From: Acanthosepion esculentum
Lineage: Eukaryota; Mollusca; Cephalopoda; Sepiida; Sepiidae
DNA: 64,000 nucleotides
Direction: 5' to 3'
NCBI GenBank assembly: GCA_964036315.1
Contig: OZ038485.1
Coordinates: 75,374,460 to 75,438,459 of the forward strand
In this document: positions 10,645-22,490 of the stretch, piece by piece
Layout: every line of letters begins with the position of its first letter
Position numbering within the stretch: the stretch's first letter is position 1
Program-made: the position numbers and the translations under genes
Notes under the pieces: generated by a model
Told to the model about the DNA's origin: nothing
Seen by the model: the letters and a program-made list of their open reading frames with translations, nothing else
The model's database searches: none

Positions 10645-10954
10645 ATATCTGGATAAAATAAATGAAACAAAATTGGGTGTTTTTTTTATGAAAGTATTTA
10701 TTTCTGTGTTTTTGTATATATTTATTTATTTAATATTTCAGACCACCTAGGTCTTTCCTCAGAAATCAAATGAGATACTGTGTTTGTGTGTTTGTTTACA
10801 GCGTTGTAAACAAACACACAAACACAGTATCTCATTTGATTTCTGAGGAAAGACCTAGGTGGTCTGAAATATTAAATAAATAAATATATACAAAAACACA
10901 GAAATAAATACTTTCATAAAAAAAACACCCAATTTTGTTTCATTTATTTTATCC

Positions 10955-10960
<6 letters not shown>
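10645..10960. repeat. Exact 156-bp-arm palindrome with 4-base spacer
   Basis: Left arm 10645-10800 and right arm 10805-10960 appear identical as reverse complements across all 156 positions, with spacer GCGT at 10801-10804. The right end enters a (TA)n tract and, from 10985, the Penelope-like ORF. Each arm contains a CTGAGGA...hairpin...GAAA motif (plus strand 10843-10869). Penelope-like elements often carry inverted terminal copies, so it may be their terminal region. An assembly foldback is an alternative. Confidence 0.85.
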
Positions 10961-10984
<24 letters not shown>

Positions 10985-10989
<5 letters not shown>

Positions 10990-12260
10990 ATGGATAAAGA
11001 ATTCATATGACCACTTTGACATCACAATGGGATCACTAGACTCAGCTGAGTCTTCTGATCTCATAGGTCTTTTTATATTATACAACCTTACAGCACACCG
11101 TGATATTGATTCAACTGACATTGGTTTATACAGGGACGATGGTCTTATGGTTATTAGAAACTCTACTAACTTCAAAATAGATAAAATTAGAAAGGTATTA
11201 TATAAAGAATTTAAAAGCATGGGTTTAAAAATTACCGTCAGCACTAAATTAAAAAAAGTTAACTTCCTTGATATAACATTAGATTTAAAGAAAAATACAT
11301 ACACACCTTATAAAAAACTCAATACCAATCCTTTATATATACACCCTAAATCAAATCACCCCTCATCTATAATTAAACATATACCTTTATCTATCCGAAA
11401 AAGAATTAGTACAAATTCAGCAAATGACAAGATTTTCGACGAACATATTAATTTCTATAATAAAGCTCTAAAAGATAGTGGCTACAAAAACCTAAAACTA
11501 ACTTATATTAAAAATGAAAATGGTAAGCATAGAAAAAACAGAAGTAGGAAAATAATTTGGTATACACCCCCATACAACCAAATGGTAAAAAACAAATTGG
11601 GACAAAAATTCCTCGCATTAATAGTCAAGCATTTTCCCAGTGAAAGTAAACTAAGTACTATTTTCAATAAAAAAACACTAAAATTAAGTTATAGCTGTAC
11701 TGATAACCTAGAAAAAATTATTAAGAAACATAATGCTAATATCTTAAATAAACACTTATACCAGAACCAAAAAATTTTAGACAATGGAAAAATAAACACA
11801 ACAACTAATGAGGGTAAACAAAAATTATGTAATTGTAGAAACCCTCAAAACTGTCCTCTACAAAGTAAATGTTGCACGGAATCATTAGTATACCAATGCA
11901 ATATATCTTCTATTGAAAACCCTGAAAACATAAAAATATATATAGGTTGCACTAGCCATGAGTTCAAAAAAAAGGTTCAACCAACATCAAAGTTCGTTTA
12001 GGATAAATAAATATAAAAATCAAACATCTCTCTCGAAGTACTTCTGGCACCTAAAAGAATCCAATAAAACACCTACAGTAAAATGGAAGTTAATAAGAAA
12101 AGCTAGAATATGTAGGTCATTAAATGACCCATGTCCTTTATGCATACATGAGAAACTGTATATTACTAAGTTTATAAAAAATAAAAATTTACTGAATCAG
12201 AGAAATGAAATAGCTATTTTGTGCCGTCATTGTCAAAAATTTTCTTTAAATAATATTTAA
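10985..12260 (+). mobile_element. Penelope-like element: RT C-terminal half plus GIY-YIG endonuclease
   Basis: The first frame (10985-12001) starts inside the RT domain near DITMGSLDSAESSDLIG, has the active site IGLYRDDGLMVI, then VNFLDITLDL, YIHPKSNHP, IIWYTPPYNQMV and LSYSC motifs, and a Cys-rich stretch CNCRNPQNCP. It ends entering a GIY-YIG-like domain (IKIYIGCTSHEFKK). A run of A near 11968 shifts the frame; the domain continues at 11958-12260 as RFNQHQSSF, SKYFWHLK and PCPLCIHEKLYIT. The N-terminal RT motifs are missing, so the copy is 5'-truncated as well as frameshifted. RT plus GIY-YIG is the Penelope-like architecture; the exact clade is not determined. Confidence 0.85.
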
Positions 12261-12850
12261 AAATTAAATTATAAAAAAAAATTGACCTGATAATATACAT
12301 ACTCATATTTGATGTGAATAAATAATTTTAAATACTGTAAGTAATTCTATTACATTTACTTGTTTTATAAAAAAATATAGCCGTTTAAATTTAAAAGTAG
12401 AATTTTTCTAAAATTGGTTTTAAAATTGTAATTAAATAAAACGGATTTTAACCTAAACATCTTTTAAAATTGTAATTAAATAAAATGTACTCTAACCTTA
12501 ACACCTCTCTCAAACCAATTCAAACACTTAAAAGAATCCAATAGAACACCTAAAGTTAAATGAAATTAATATGATAAGTTAGAATATATAGGACATTAAA
12601 TGACCCATGTCCTTTGTACATACATGGGAAAATTTATATTACTAAATTTATAAAAAATAAAAGTTTACTGAATTAGTGAAATAATTTAGCTATCTTTGCC
12701 GTCATTGTCATAAAGTTTACTTAAAAAAAAAAAAAATCTGGTAATATACATACTTATACTCGATAAGAAAAAATAATTTTACATACTATAAGTAATTCTA
12801 ATACATTTACTTGGTTTTAAAAAGAAATATAGTATATTAAATATTAAAAA
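12261..12850 (+). repeat. Partial tandem copy of the Penelope-like 3' end
   Basis: About 12530-12840 repeats about 12050-12400 in the same orientation at roughly 80% by eye. It includes a block with TTAAATGACCCATGTCCTTT and the following TGCCGTCATTGTCA. The copy includes part of the endonuclease coding end, now broken, and the 3' untranslated segment. Tandem partial copies are typical of Penelope-like insertions. Confidence 0.75.
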
Positions 12851-13169
12851 TTAAATTTTTTTAGAAATGTAGTTAAAACATCTTCTAGCCTAAACAGCCC
12901 CCAAAAATCTTTAAATATACAAATCGAAAAAATACGGAAGAATTTTTGCCGTTAAAAATAGATTTTTTATAAAAAAACTCAGACTACATGCATTTAGCGG
13001 ATGTCAGAATTTGTTGAAAAATACATCCCTACCCATACCTAAACATAACCCCGCTTTCGAATGTAACTATTAACTGATACAAAAATTAAAAAATTGAACA
13101 CCCTACCACCCCTTGTCTAGATGAATGGATTTCTCGGTATCTTTGGAAACCGTCAATTATGAATCTTTG

Positions 13170-13344
13170 CCGTGCCTTCAAAACCGTAAATTTAAAAAAA
13201 TAATTTACTCCAAAATTCGCTTGACGAGGAAATGGAACTAATGTCTTTAATTTAATAAGAAAATTAAATTCAAAGGCTTTAGCTCCCTTTTTGAAACATG
13301 GTTATCACTGTGTAGCGAAAAAAACATATTTTAAATCAATTAAT

Positions 13345-13365
<21 letters not shown>
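13170..13365. repeat. Single arm of the 10-kb foldback family
   Basis: Contains TTTGAAACATGGTTATCACT, GTGTAGCGAAAAAAACAT and 'TTAATTTATAATATAT', matching the right arm of 10072-10476 with moderate divergence. No opposing arm lies beside it. Confidence 0.7.
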
Positions 13366-13391
<26 letters not shown>

Positions 13392-13408
13392 TTATCCTTA
13401 CTTTGTTT

Positions 13409-13458
<50 letters not shown>

Positions 13459-13502
13459 TTACTTTGTTTCAATATATATATATATATATCCTTACTTTGT
13501 TT

Positions 13503-13552
<50 letters not shown>

Positions 13553-13658
13553 CATTAAAGACGACTGACAAGGTGCTTTTATTTAGTTTTTTATATAATT
13601 TCTCGTGCGATCTAATTTTAATGAAATGTGCTTGAAAGAAGGATTGCTGCCTAAATAC

Positions 13659-13716
<58 letters not shown>

Positions 13717-13727
13717 TTACTTTGTTT

Positions 13728-13765
<38 letters not shown>

Positions 13766-13778
13766 CCTTACTTTGTTT

Positions 13779-13836
<58 letters not shown>

Positions 13837-14127
13837 TTACTTTGTTTCAATATATATATATATATATATATATCCTTACTTTGTTTCAATATATATATAT
13901 ATATATATCCTTACTTTGTTTCAATATATATATATCCTTACTTTGTTTCAATATATATATATATATATATATATCCTTACTTTGTTTCAATATATATATA
14001 TATATATATATATCCTTACTTTGTTTCAATATATATATATATATATATCCTTACTTTGTTTCAATATATATATATATATATATATATCCTTACTTTGTTT
14101 CAATATATATATATCCTTACTTTGTTT

Positions 14128-14167
<40 letters not shown>

Positions 14168-14193
14168 TTACTTTGTTTCAGTGTGTGTGTGTT

Positions 14194-14250
<57 letters not shown>
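13345..14250. repeat. Compound VNTR: (TA)n interrupted by a 17-mer, ~15 copies
   Basis: The core TCCTTACTTTGTTTCAA occurs about 15 times in one orientation, separated by TA tracts of widely varying length. A ~115-bp unrelated repeat sits at 13550-13665, and a final GTGTGTGTGT interruption lies near 14182. Long frames on both strands (YIYIYI...) are artefacts. The regular core with variable TA spacers suggests repeated expansion of a core-plus-TA unit. Confidence 0.9.
13550..13665 (-). repeat. Copy of the window-start repeat inside the VNTR
   Basis: GGATTGCTGCCTAAATACAC here is the complement of the block at about 37-58, and TTTCATTAAAGAC is shared. It sits as an insert between TA tracts. Confidence 0.55.
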
Positions 14251-14252
<2 letters not shown>

Positions 14253-16820
14253 CCTAGAAAGTACCTGCTAATGAGAATTAAAGCTTCAACCAGACCATAC
14301 TCAACTCCTTAATTTCTCTCTACATATGTTTTCCTTATATTTAAATGCCAGTATGTGATCAACAAAAAGTAACCTACATTCCACTAATACAAAATTAGTT
14401 ACCACATTGCTATTCAGCTTACTAAAAAGAAAGCAAACTTTCATTTCAAGCCTTGACAAAATGCTCTGTCTCTTAACAGTCATTTTAGTAACTGTAAAAT
14501 CCATAATACTCATCCAATATACATATTCATGAATACAAAATAAAAAGCTACTTCTATCATCCAGTTGACATGATCTGTGCATTTAAGTCCCAGCATTAAT
14601 TACTTTCACACTTTCTTTCATCTATTTAACATATGTTCAGTACGAATATAAAAGGTGAAAAGAATATTCAATTGTTACAAAATAGTTGCATTTCAAACTA
14701 AAAGCAGACAAATGCTTGTTGTTGTTGTTTTTTTTTTTTCGGCTTAAAATTGTGCCATTTCTAAATAATCCTTGGAGCAACTTAAAAGTAATCCTTGGTG
14801 CAAATTAGAGTCATTCATTTCAAAATTAGATTGACTTTTTTATATTAAGCTGAGGAAGGTAGTTAGTTGCCATATCACATTTGGTAAGAAATGTAAATAT
14901 TTAATTAATTATTCACTGCCACACTAAACCTCACAAAATGGACATGTTGCCTGTTGGTCCAGTTTGATTTAGGCAATTAGTTGTTTTACAAACATTCTAA
15001 GAAAAAAGAACAAATAAGTTGGTAAATAAAAGGCCTTTTCACTTTGTGTTGCATCTCATTCATCAACTGTTGTTATAATGATTTGAGCTCTGATTGCTAG
15101 TGAAATATGAAAAAAAATTTGTCTTGTAAACATTTTAAAGAATTCAAGATCTGTATTTTAAAGTGAATAAAGCCTAGAAGGCATCTTGTCATTCTGCAAT
15201 TTGTTTCTTATTTGGTTTCTTATTTTTTGCTTTCAAAATATTTCCTGTTGATTCTAAATCCATTAGGCCTGTGTAGCATTTTCAGTTTCAAATAATTCCC
15301 TAATATGCAACTATTATATAATTTCTATCAATGTATTCAATTCATTGAGATTCAACCTGATTTTTTTTAGGTTAACTGAAATATGCAAAGTATTGTTCTT
15401 GTTTTTATTGTTTTGTTTTTCATGGCTTGTTTATGGCATGGATTGTGAAATGGAGAGAGTCAAAAGGAATGAAAAAAAATTATCAATTTATTAACATTGG
15501 TAAATTGACAAAGAAATTTCACAACTACTATTTTTCAGTTTTTATATTCTCACTGGAGAACTTGCTCTATGATGAAATATCAGGGGTTTTAGAAATTCTC
15601 TAATTGCTTCATCTTTCCTTACTCAGCCATATGTATTCATATATTAACTGAAAACTTTGATTTACTCTCGAAGCTGCATCAGGAATTTTGAGAAGACACT
15701 TTCAGGTTTCGGTTTGCTAACATTTCCCAACTTGACTTCTCTAATGTACCCTCATGATAAACCAACCTAATGTGTGACCTGGAATAAAAAAAAAATTCTC
15801 TTAAGATTTTCAGTCTGTTTTCTCATTATTTCCTGCTTTCAACTAAAACCTAAACTCTCAAAAATTTTCATGTATCATCATATGATGATAATTACATGAA
15901 AATGATTAACTGTCAAAACTTTCATGACTTTATACTTTCATCTTTTCATTATATAATTATCCAAGCTCTAAAATCTTTAATCTTCAAAACCTAACAATGC
16001 ATTTATATTGCATATAATTGTTTCAGGTGAATTTTTTCATTTTTCTAGACTCAACAACATAGAGTACAATCTGAGGATGAACAAAGGGTACTCAGTTGAA
16101 ACATTGTAAAAACAAACGAGGGCAAATAGATTTGCCTGTACTAAACATATACAATGATTAAAATGTATCATCTAAAATAAATGCAAAAAAGAATGTATTT
16201 ATGTCTTGGTAAATCTCGTAAAATTAAATGTTGTTTTGATAAAAAAAACTCTTCAATTCTGTTTAAAGATTGAGATTCATACAAAAACTAATCATAGCAA
16301 ATATTTTGCAGAATTTCATCCTCTTTCTCCAAGGTTTTCATTATTGTCCTTGATGTAGTTGCTGACAATTATGAACAATATGTTAGAGGGAGAGTAAAGA
16401 TTTTGAAAAATTGTCTGTAAATATGTCATTATATCAACATGATTCTTTTTAAAAAATCAGTTCATTTCTCAAGATGCAAAAAGAAACTATATTTTAATAC
16501 TATAAAAAATCAATATTTCAATACAGTGCAAGTATTTCAGTTATAAACAAAGATCAAATTGGGAAGAGACAGCATCTAAAAACTAATTTTACAACTCTTC
16601 CATTATAACAGTCTGTGGTGTTTTCTCTACAAATTACCCATAGTATTAATTTCTGTAGTTTATTATCTGGTTCAAAACCCTAATAGAATTTATAAAAATA
16701 AATATTTTCTCTGGTTTGTACTTAGTATGAAAATGCAACTAAAGAAAATGACGAAACAAAAATAATTCCAGAGTAACCTTGTTAAACAATTATTAATTAA
16801 AGTGAATCATAAAAACTCTG
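14251..16820. other. Intergenic sequence without recognised genes
   Basis: AT-rich. Contains the second copy of the 9.6-kb repeat (15700-15842), a possible CTGAGGA...GAAAC motif at about 16071-16110, and otherwise no feature I can name. Confidence 0.7.
15700..15842 (+). repeat. Dispersed repeat, copy 2 of 2
   Basis: Diverged copy of 9605-9735; shares the ACCCTCATGATAAACC block and the following AATAAA and TCTTTTAAG-like stretch. Confidence 0.6.
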
Positions 16821-16824
16821 GTGA

Positions 16825-17000
16825 GGCACCTTGACATGGTGTAATGGCTAGCAAGATTGTCTCACTACTAGTAGTGTTGAGTAGTGAGTTTGATCCACAC
16901 TGGGTGCCCCATACTTTTGGCCTTGTGCCATATCTAAGCTATGCTTAGAAACTCACCATAAGAACCATGGTAAACCTGCTGATCCCTCAAATGATCCTAT
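16825..17000 (+). mobile_element. tRNA-derived SINE-like copy
   Basis: GTGTAATGGCTAGCA resembles an A box, and GAGTTTGATCC at about 16886 resembles a B box with suitable spacing. A non-tRNA body follows, then LINE-like sequence. No clean acceptor stem or cloverleaf is seen, so it is not called a tRNA gene. Confidence 0.55.
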
Positions 17001-17622
17001 TAGTCTTTCACCTCTTTTTAGCAAAGTGCTAGAGGCTACAATTCAAGTCTGATTTGGTTAATCAATTCACACAGCTCTCTTTCAGGTAAACAATATGGCT
17101 TTTGTTTCTCTAGGTCAAGCACTGATGTGTTAACAGCTATTGAATTTGTCTATGTATTGCCATTGCCGACAGTGATAATTATTATGGCCTTTGTCTTAAC
17201 AAAACATTCTCATATCAGATACATTAAAAAGAATTAAGAATACCTGCCTCCCTCAACCTTTTTTTCTCCAATATTCATGGCATATGTCCCAATTTCTGTA
17301 GTCTAGAATGTTTTCTCTTACAATAATCTCTAGATATCTTTACACTGTGAAACTAATTTAAATTCTTCTATTGCTATCAATGAATTCTCTGTTCCAGGCT
17401 ATCTTCCTCTTTTCTGAAAAGATTCTAGCATGTATATGCATGACTTCAGTATTTATATCCAGGAAAATCTTCTAATGGTAAGGAACTTGTCTCTTGAGTG
17501 CCCTGATGATTCTTTCATGTGCTTTTGACTTTTGTTATTGCATTCTGTTAGCTGTCTCTTTTATCTTTATTGCCCTCCTTGAACAAAATTTCTGCCAATA
17601 TAAAAATATCTCTATCTCTATC

Positions 17623-17653
<31 letters not shown>

Positions 17654-19390
17654 ACATCCATCTGTGAACATTTTTGTCTTTGGTGATTTTAATGCTCATC
17701 ACGTCAAGTGGCTTAAGCATTCTAATGTTACTGATGTATGCGGTATTCAGACTTTGAATTTTTCCATTGCTCAGTTTCTTAGTCAAATAGTGGATTTCCC
17801 TACTCGTTTTCCTAATAAATCTGACTAACATGATTCTTTATTTGATTAGTTCCTTACCTCCTCTCCTGGTTCATATCCTATTCACAAGACTTCTTTCTGC
17901 AACCAGCATACTGAGTGAAATTCATTCCATTACTTTCTTCGAGATGCACCTTGGATTGATACTCTTAAACTTCTGATTGAAAATTGGGCTACATAAGTCT
18001 CTTCTTGGGTTAAAGCTGGCATCAATGCTTTGTATCTTGTTGATATCAGGAGAAACCACAATCATCTTGGTTCACACCAGCTTGTGCTGTTGCTATAACC
18101 CACAAGAATCATTTCTTTCATGTCTTCCAGAATGATAGTTCTGATCACAACAAAAGCCTATTTGTGTCTGCTCCCAACAATGTGTCTTCAAAGATGCTTT
18201 TTGTGGATAGTTTGTGACTACTGGTGGCTCTGTAATAGTGTCTTAAATAAGAGTAAGTTTTCTATGCCTCCTCTCTCCACACAATTTGAAATGTTTTCTA
18301 TTGATAAAGCAGAATGTTTCTCCTCAAATTCTACTCTTGATTCATATGGAGTATCTTTGCTTGACTTTCCGTTTAGAACTGGGTCTCTATTGAGTGATAT
18401 GTACGGGCTACTGCTTTGGATATTTTGAAAGCATTTGACTGGTTTTGGCATATTAGTCTTCTTCATAAGTTGAAAGCTTATAATATTTCTGGACAGATTT
18501 TTCAACTGATTCAGTCTTTCTTATCAAATTGCAAAATGAAGGTTATCTTGAATGGCTATTCTTCTAGATTTTTTTTGCATTAATGCAGCTGTCTCCCAGT
18601 GCTCTATCCTTGGACTTATGTTGTTCCTAATTTTCATCAATGTCTGTCCTGATGGCATCAGTTTTAAACTTGGTATTGCTGATGACAACCATTTATTCCG
18701 GTCTTAATAGCAAGTCTCAACAGTTCAATAAGGACAAGATGGCAGCTGATCTTAAAAATGATTTAAATTCTGTAGTTAATTGGGGCAAGGAATGGCTTGT
18801 TAATTTTAACACCTCCACAATGAAACTGCTCTATTTAATTGTCTGAGAGAACATGTTTTATCTTCTATTAGATTCATTTCACCTTCTTAGACTAATGTTT
18901 TCCACTGACATGAAGTGGAAAGATTATATTGAATAAATTGCTAATTCTTCTGTTAGAGAAGTTTGTCATGTTAGACAATTTTTCTCCCCAGAATCTATTT
19001 TACATACTTATAAGTCTACCAATCACCCTTGTTTTTTGATGTTGCTTCTCTGTCTTTTCTATAAATATTTTCATGGCTGTTTGGTATTTCAACTCATGAA
19101 TTTAAGCATACAATTAAATTGGCAGATATGTCTCATTGTTTTACTGTTGAAATAGATGTAACCAAAACATTCCTTTCTAGTAGTTTATTTCTCAAACTTC
19201 TTGCCTGTGGAAATCTTCTGGTTTCTTGCTTCCCTGTCACCTATAAACTTTGAAAATTTAAATGTAACATCAATCATCATCTTCTGTCTTTTATTGTCCT
19301 TTTCCCTCACTAAAATCTTCTCTTTCACATCCAGTAAAACTTTGTATCTTAGTGGTATTATCACCTTGCTTGAGGTGAAATGATTTTAAA
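17000..19390 (+). pseudogene. Degraded Jockey-like non-LTR retrotransposon
   Basis: Conceptual translation in shifting frames shows an AP-endonuclease end (FGDFNAHH at ~17680, then DFPTRFPNKSD). Further on come RT motifs: AFDWFWHISLLHKL (~18430), VSQCSILGLMLFLIFIN-like sequence (~18590) and a GIADDN equivalent of YADD (~18675), followed by NWGKEWLVNFN. Many stops and frameshifts show it is dead. The 3' end (TATCTTAGTGGTATTATCAC, ~19345) recurs at 25.1 kb and 62.98 kb, defining a family terminus. Confidence 0.75.
17595..17653. repeat. (TCTATC)n/(TC)n microsatellite
   Basis: Hexamer-like TCTATC units pass into TC units within the LINE relic. Confidence 0.9.
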
Positions 19391-19690
19391 AAAAGTTAAT
19401 GGTCTATGCTTGTCAAATTCTGATTCTTTTAATTTGACCAAATTTAATATTTTTACCTTCTTCACACTGCTGTACACATTTTTATAACCTTCAAGTTGTT
19501 AAATCATTGATAATAAATGCCTTTGATTTTGAGTAATCCACAAACAAAACATTGAATTTAATTTATATAAATGAATGTATGTGATTAATATTCACCACTG
19601 AATTACATACCTTGCCAAGGAAGAAAGATATGTTGAAAAATCAATATTTGTTATGTAAAATATACATTTATCATTAAATTATTGATAGAC

Positions 19691-19728
19691 CTCCCCACAC
19701 ACACACACACACACACATATATATACAT
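19691..19728. repeat. (CA)n-(TA)n microsatellite
   Basis: Short CA run followed by TATATATA. Confidence 0.9.
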
Positions 19729-19889
19729 TTATGTTTACAATGCTATTTAGCTATAAACATTGTTTGTAATTGCTCTAAAACTCTACAAATATTTTGAACA
19801 GGTATTTGCAGCCAAAGATAAACATACACACATGCTTTCAAGTACTAAGAAATCTTTGACTTATTTAAATCTATATTACTCTACTGAAT

Positions 19890-20460
19890 TTTGTGTATGA
19901 CTCATGCATCACAGCTAAATATAATGATGCCTTAGGAAGGTTGATAGGAATAATAAAAGATGCATTTCAGAAACTAAGCAAAGTATTAGGAAAATGTTAG
20001 AAACAATGAAAAGATTGCTGGACTGTTACATCATTTCTATCTGCGTATATAGCAATGAATGCTGGAAATCTTCTCACAGATAAAGAAAAGACTTGAAGCA
20101 AGAGAGATGTGGTTCTACCAATGAATAATGAGAATACTATGAACAGAGCAGGAAATTCTAAAGAGAATATAAACTACAAGGAAACTGCTGCTAACAATGA
20201 AAAAGAGGGCTGAAATTTTGGTACACATGAGGAAAGAAGGTTTGGAGAATTTCACACTCACAACATATTGAAGGCAAGAGAAGCAAAGGGAAACAGAATA
20301 ACCTTTTTGATGAGTGTGAATGAATAGAATGGCAGAACTGAGATGAAAAGGAGTAGTAAAAGAATGAATTAGTAAACAATAAACAATAAGTTTTAGAGGG
20401 CCATGATTGTTCATGACAAGAAGAAACTGCATGACATAGTCTATATAAAGTTAACCTTGA
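19890..20460 (+). pseudogene. RTE-like LINE C-terminal fragment
   Basis: Conceptual translation in shifted frames gives MWFYQ.IMRI.WTEQ, RKLLLTMKKRAE and MRKEGLENFTL. These are the conserved post-RT block found at the C-terminus of RTE-type LINEs. Stops and frameshifts are present. A second copy of the same block is at 52380-53060 on the other strand. Confidence 0.7.
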
Positions 20461-22118
20461 AAGACATTTAAGATCACCAGAGGTCATGAAAGTACACAGT
20501 ATGCTATTTCTAGCAAAATAAAGTGAGATATTGTGTTTGTTATGAAGTACCAAAATGGTTTTTAATCTCAAAATGATTGGATGGATAAGGCCAAATTCAG
20601 CCTCTGAATTCATGGGAGGAGATTCAAATGGCCTCCATTATATGTATGCAGTTAAACAATTATATTCTTGGAAACAAATTGGTACTTGGGCAGGATAATG
20701 TGATAGGATTGGTAGTACTAACTGCCAAGCTCACAAAAGGTCACCAAACGTAAATTTTGGATTAAAATAGATTTTTTTCAGTCAAATGAAAAAATTTTAA
20801 TTAAAAAAATTGACTTTTTGGTTATGCTTGTAAAGCACTATGCAGGTCAAAACTCAGACCCAAATTCTAAAATCTTCAGAATTAGAAAAACCAGTAGCTT
20901 TGTGAGTGAATCATTGTTGTCCACAGAATGATGGTGCCAAAGAAATAACATATTTTTAATTATTATATTTGTAGTTATTTTTATCTAGGTATTGTCAGTT
21001 ACCCATTATTATATTTTCCTCAATAAAATCTTAATCCAATTCCAATGCTAAAATATAACAGGCAAAAATAATGTGCATGAGAAAAATACTATTGGATCGT
21101 GAAATATAAGTAAATAAGATGTAATGATGTAATATAATTATTTGTTAATGAGGGTTTAATTTAACAATTAAACAAAAAATTTTAAAAATAGCGACCATGC
21201 CAGAAATGTGATATGAAGTCTATGAAAGCATAAATCGTCTAAGGGAGATAATTTTCAACTGATTGATTGGCATTGTAAAAATACAAAAAGTAAATAAAAA
21301 CAAAACATTCATCAAACATTAAAAATATAAATTGTAGTAATAAAAATAATTCTTTGATAAATTTGCACCAAAATAAAAAATTGTACAAAAATATCTATTG
21401 CTTGTTGATATAATTTTCAGAAAAATACAGTTTACTTACATTAAATTAATAATTATAGAAATAAATAATTAACAGAAGAATATTGAAACGCAAGTAATAG
21501 TGAAAGAAATATGATTAAAAAAATTAGAAAACAATATATTCTTGCTCAAAAAAAAAAAATTTATATGAATCAGTGTTTAAAAGATTAGTGTCAATATTTT
21601 TATTTTATTTCTATCGTTAAATGATTAATAAGTAATGATTATTTATCTCCCTAGGATTTTTTAACATATTTCGACTATTTATTTAGAAATTTCCTTTTTT
21701 TTTCTAGTATAAGGTTTTTCTTTCTTCTGCAATTTATTTACCGAGTAGAGCTTCAAAAAGCTTATTAAAATATGCCAACAATTCTTGGTTTGCCAAAATT
21801 ATTTGCTAATTTTGACAAAGCCATTAGTCAAGATATGCAGAAAATAAGTTAAACTGCCTGGCTAAAAATTTTATTTGGTTATGATGCTTAAATTTAGATG
21901 AAGTTGCATTCAAATGAAATCATGGATTAGAAGTAATTTTTTCTGTTTACATTTTTATTTGATTTACTCTTTATTCTTAAACATGCTTATGAAAATTTGT
22001 ATTTTCTATTTGTCTTTGCTACAAAGTATTTTCCTGTCCATCTATCATCATTATCATATTTTTTTTTAAATTTAATAATTTCAGAATAACTGAACAATTA
22101 CCATGAAAATATTTATAG
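20461..22118. other. AT-rich intergenic sequence
   Basis: No gene or named repeat recognised; several A/T homopolymer runs. Confidence 0.6.
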
Positions 22119-22171
<53 letters not shown>

Positions 22172-22443
22172 TATGTGTATATGTGTGTGTATATATATAA
22201 ATATGTGTGTATGTATATATATATAAATATATGTGTGTGTATGTATATATATATATATAAATATGTGTGTGTGTGTATATATATAATGTGTCATATATAT
22301 AGGATTACATGTGGTCTGTGTATGTAAATATGTGTATATATAAATGTAAGTATTTGTGAGTTTGTATATGTAATATATGTGAATATATGTAAAATATAGT
22401 AATATAAATATGGTGTAGGTATTTATGGTTATAGATCTTTTTT

Positions 22444-22489
<46 letters not shown>
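22119..22489. repeat. Cluster of (TA)n and mixed TATG/TGTA microsatellites
   Basis: (TA)n at about 22119-22167 and 22449-22489, with TATATGTGTG-type mixed repeats between them. A 91-residue frame on the minus strand here (YIYTHTH...) is low-complexity and not a gene. Confidence 0.9.

Positions 22490-22490
<1 letters not shown>

Noticed and set aside
13398..14312. Long open frames on both strands (YIYIYI…)
   Set aside because: They are translations of (TA)n with a 17-mer interruption, present in several frames and on both strands.
16835..16905. tRNA gene
   Set aside because: Same reasoning as at 58.1 kb; promoter-like boxes without a full cloverleaf.
18120..18505. 102- and 95-residue frames as host genes
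   Set aside because: They overlap the degraded LINE and are explained by its shifting frames.
22019..22294. 91-residue minus frame
   Set aside because: Low-complexity TA/GT repeats.
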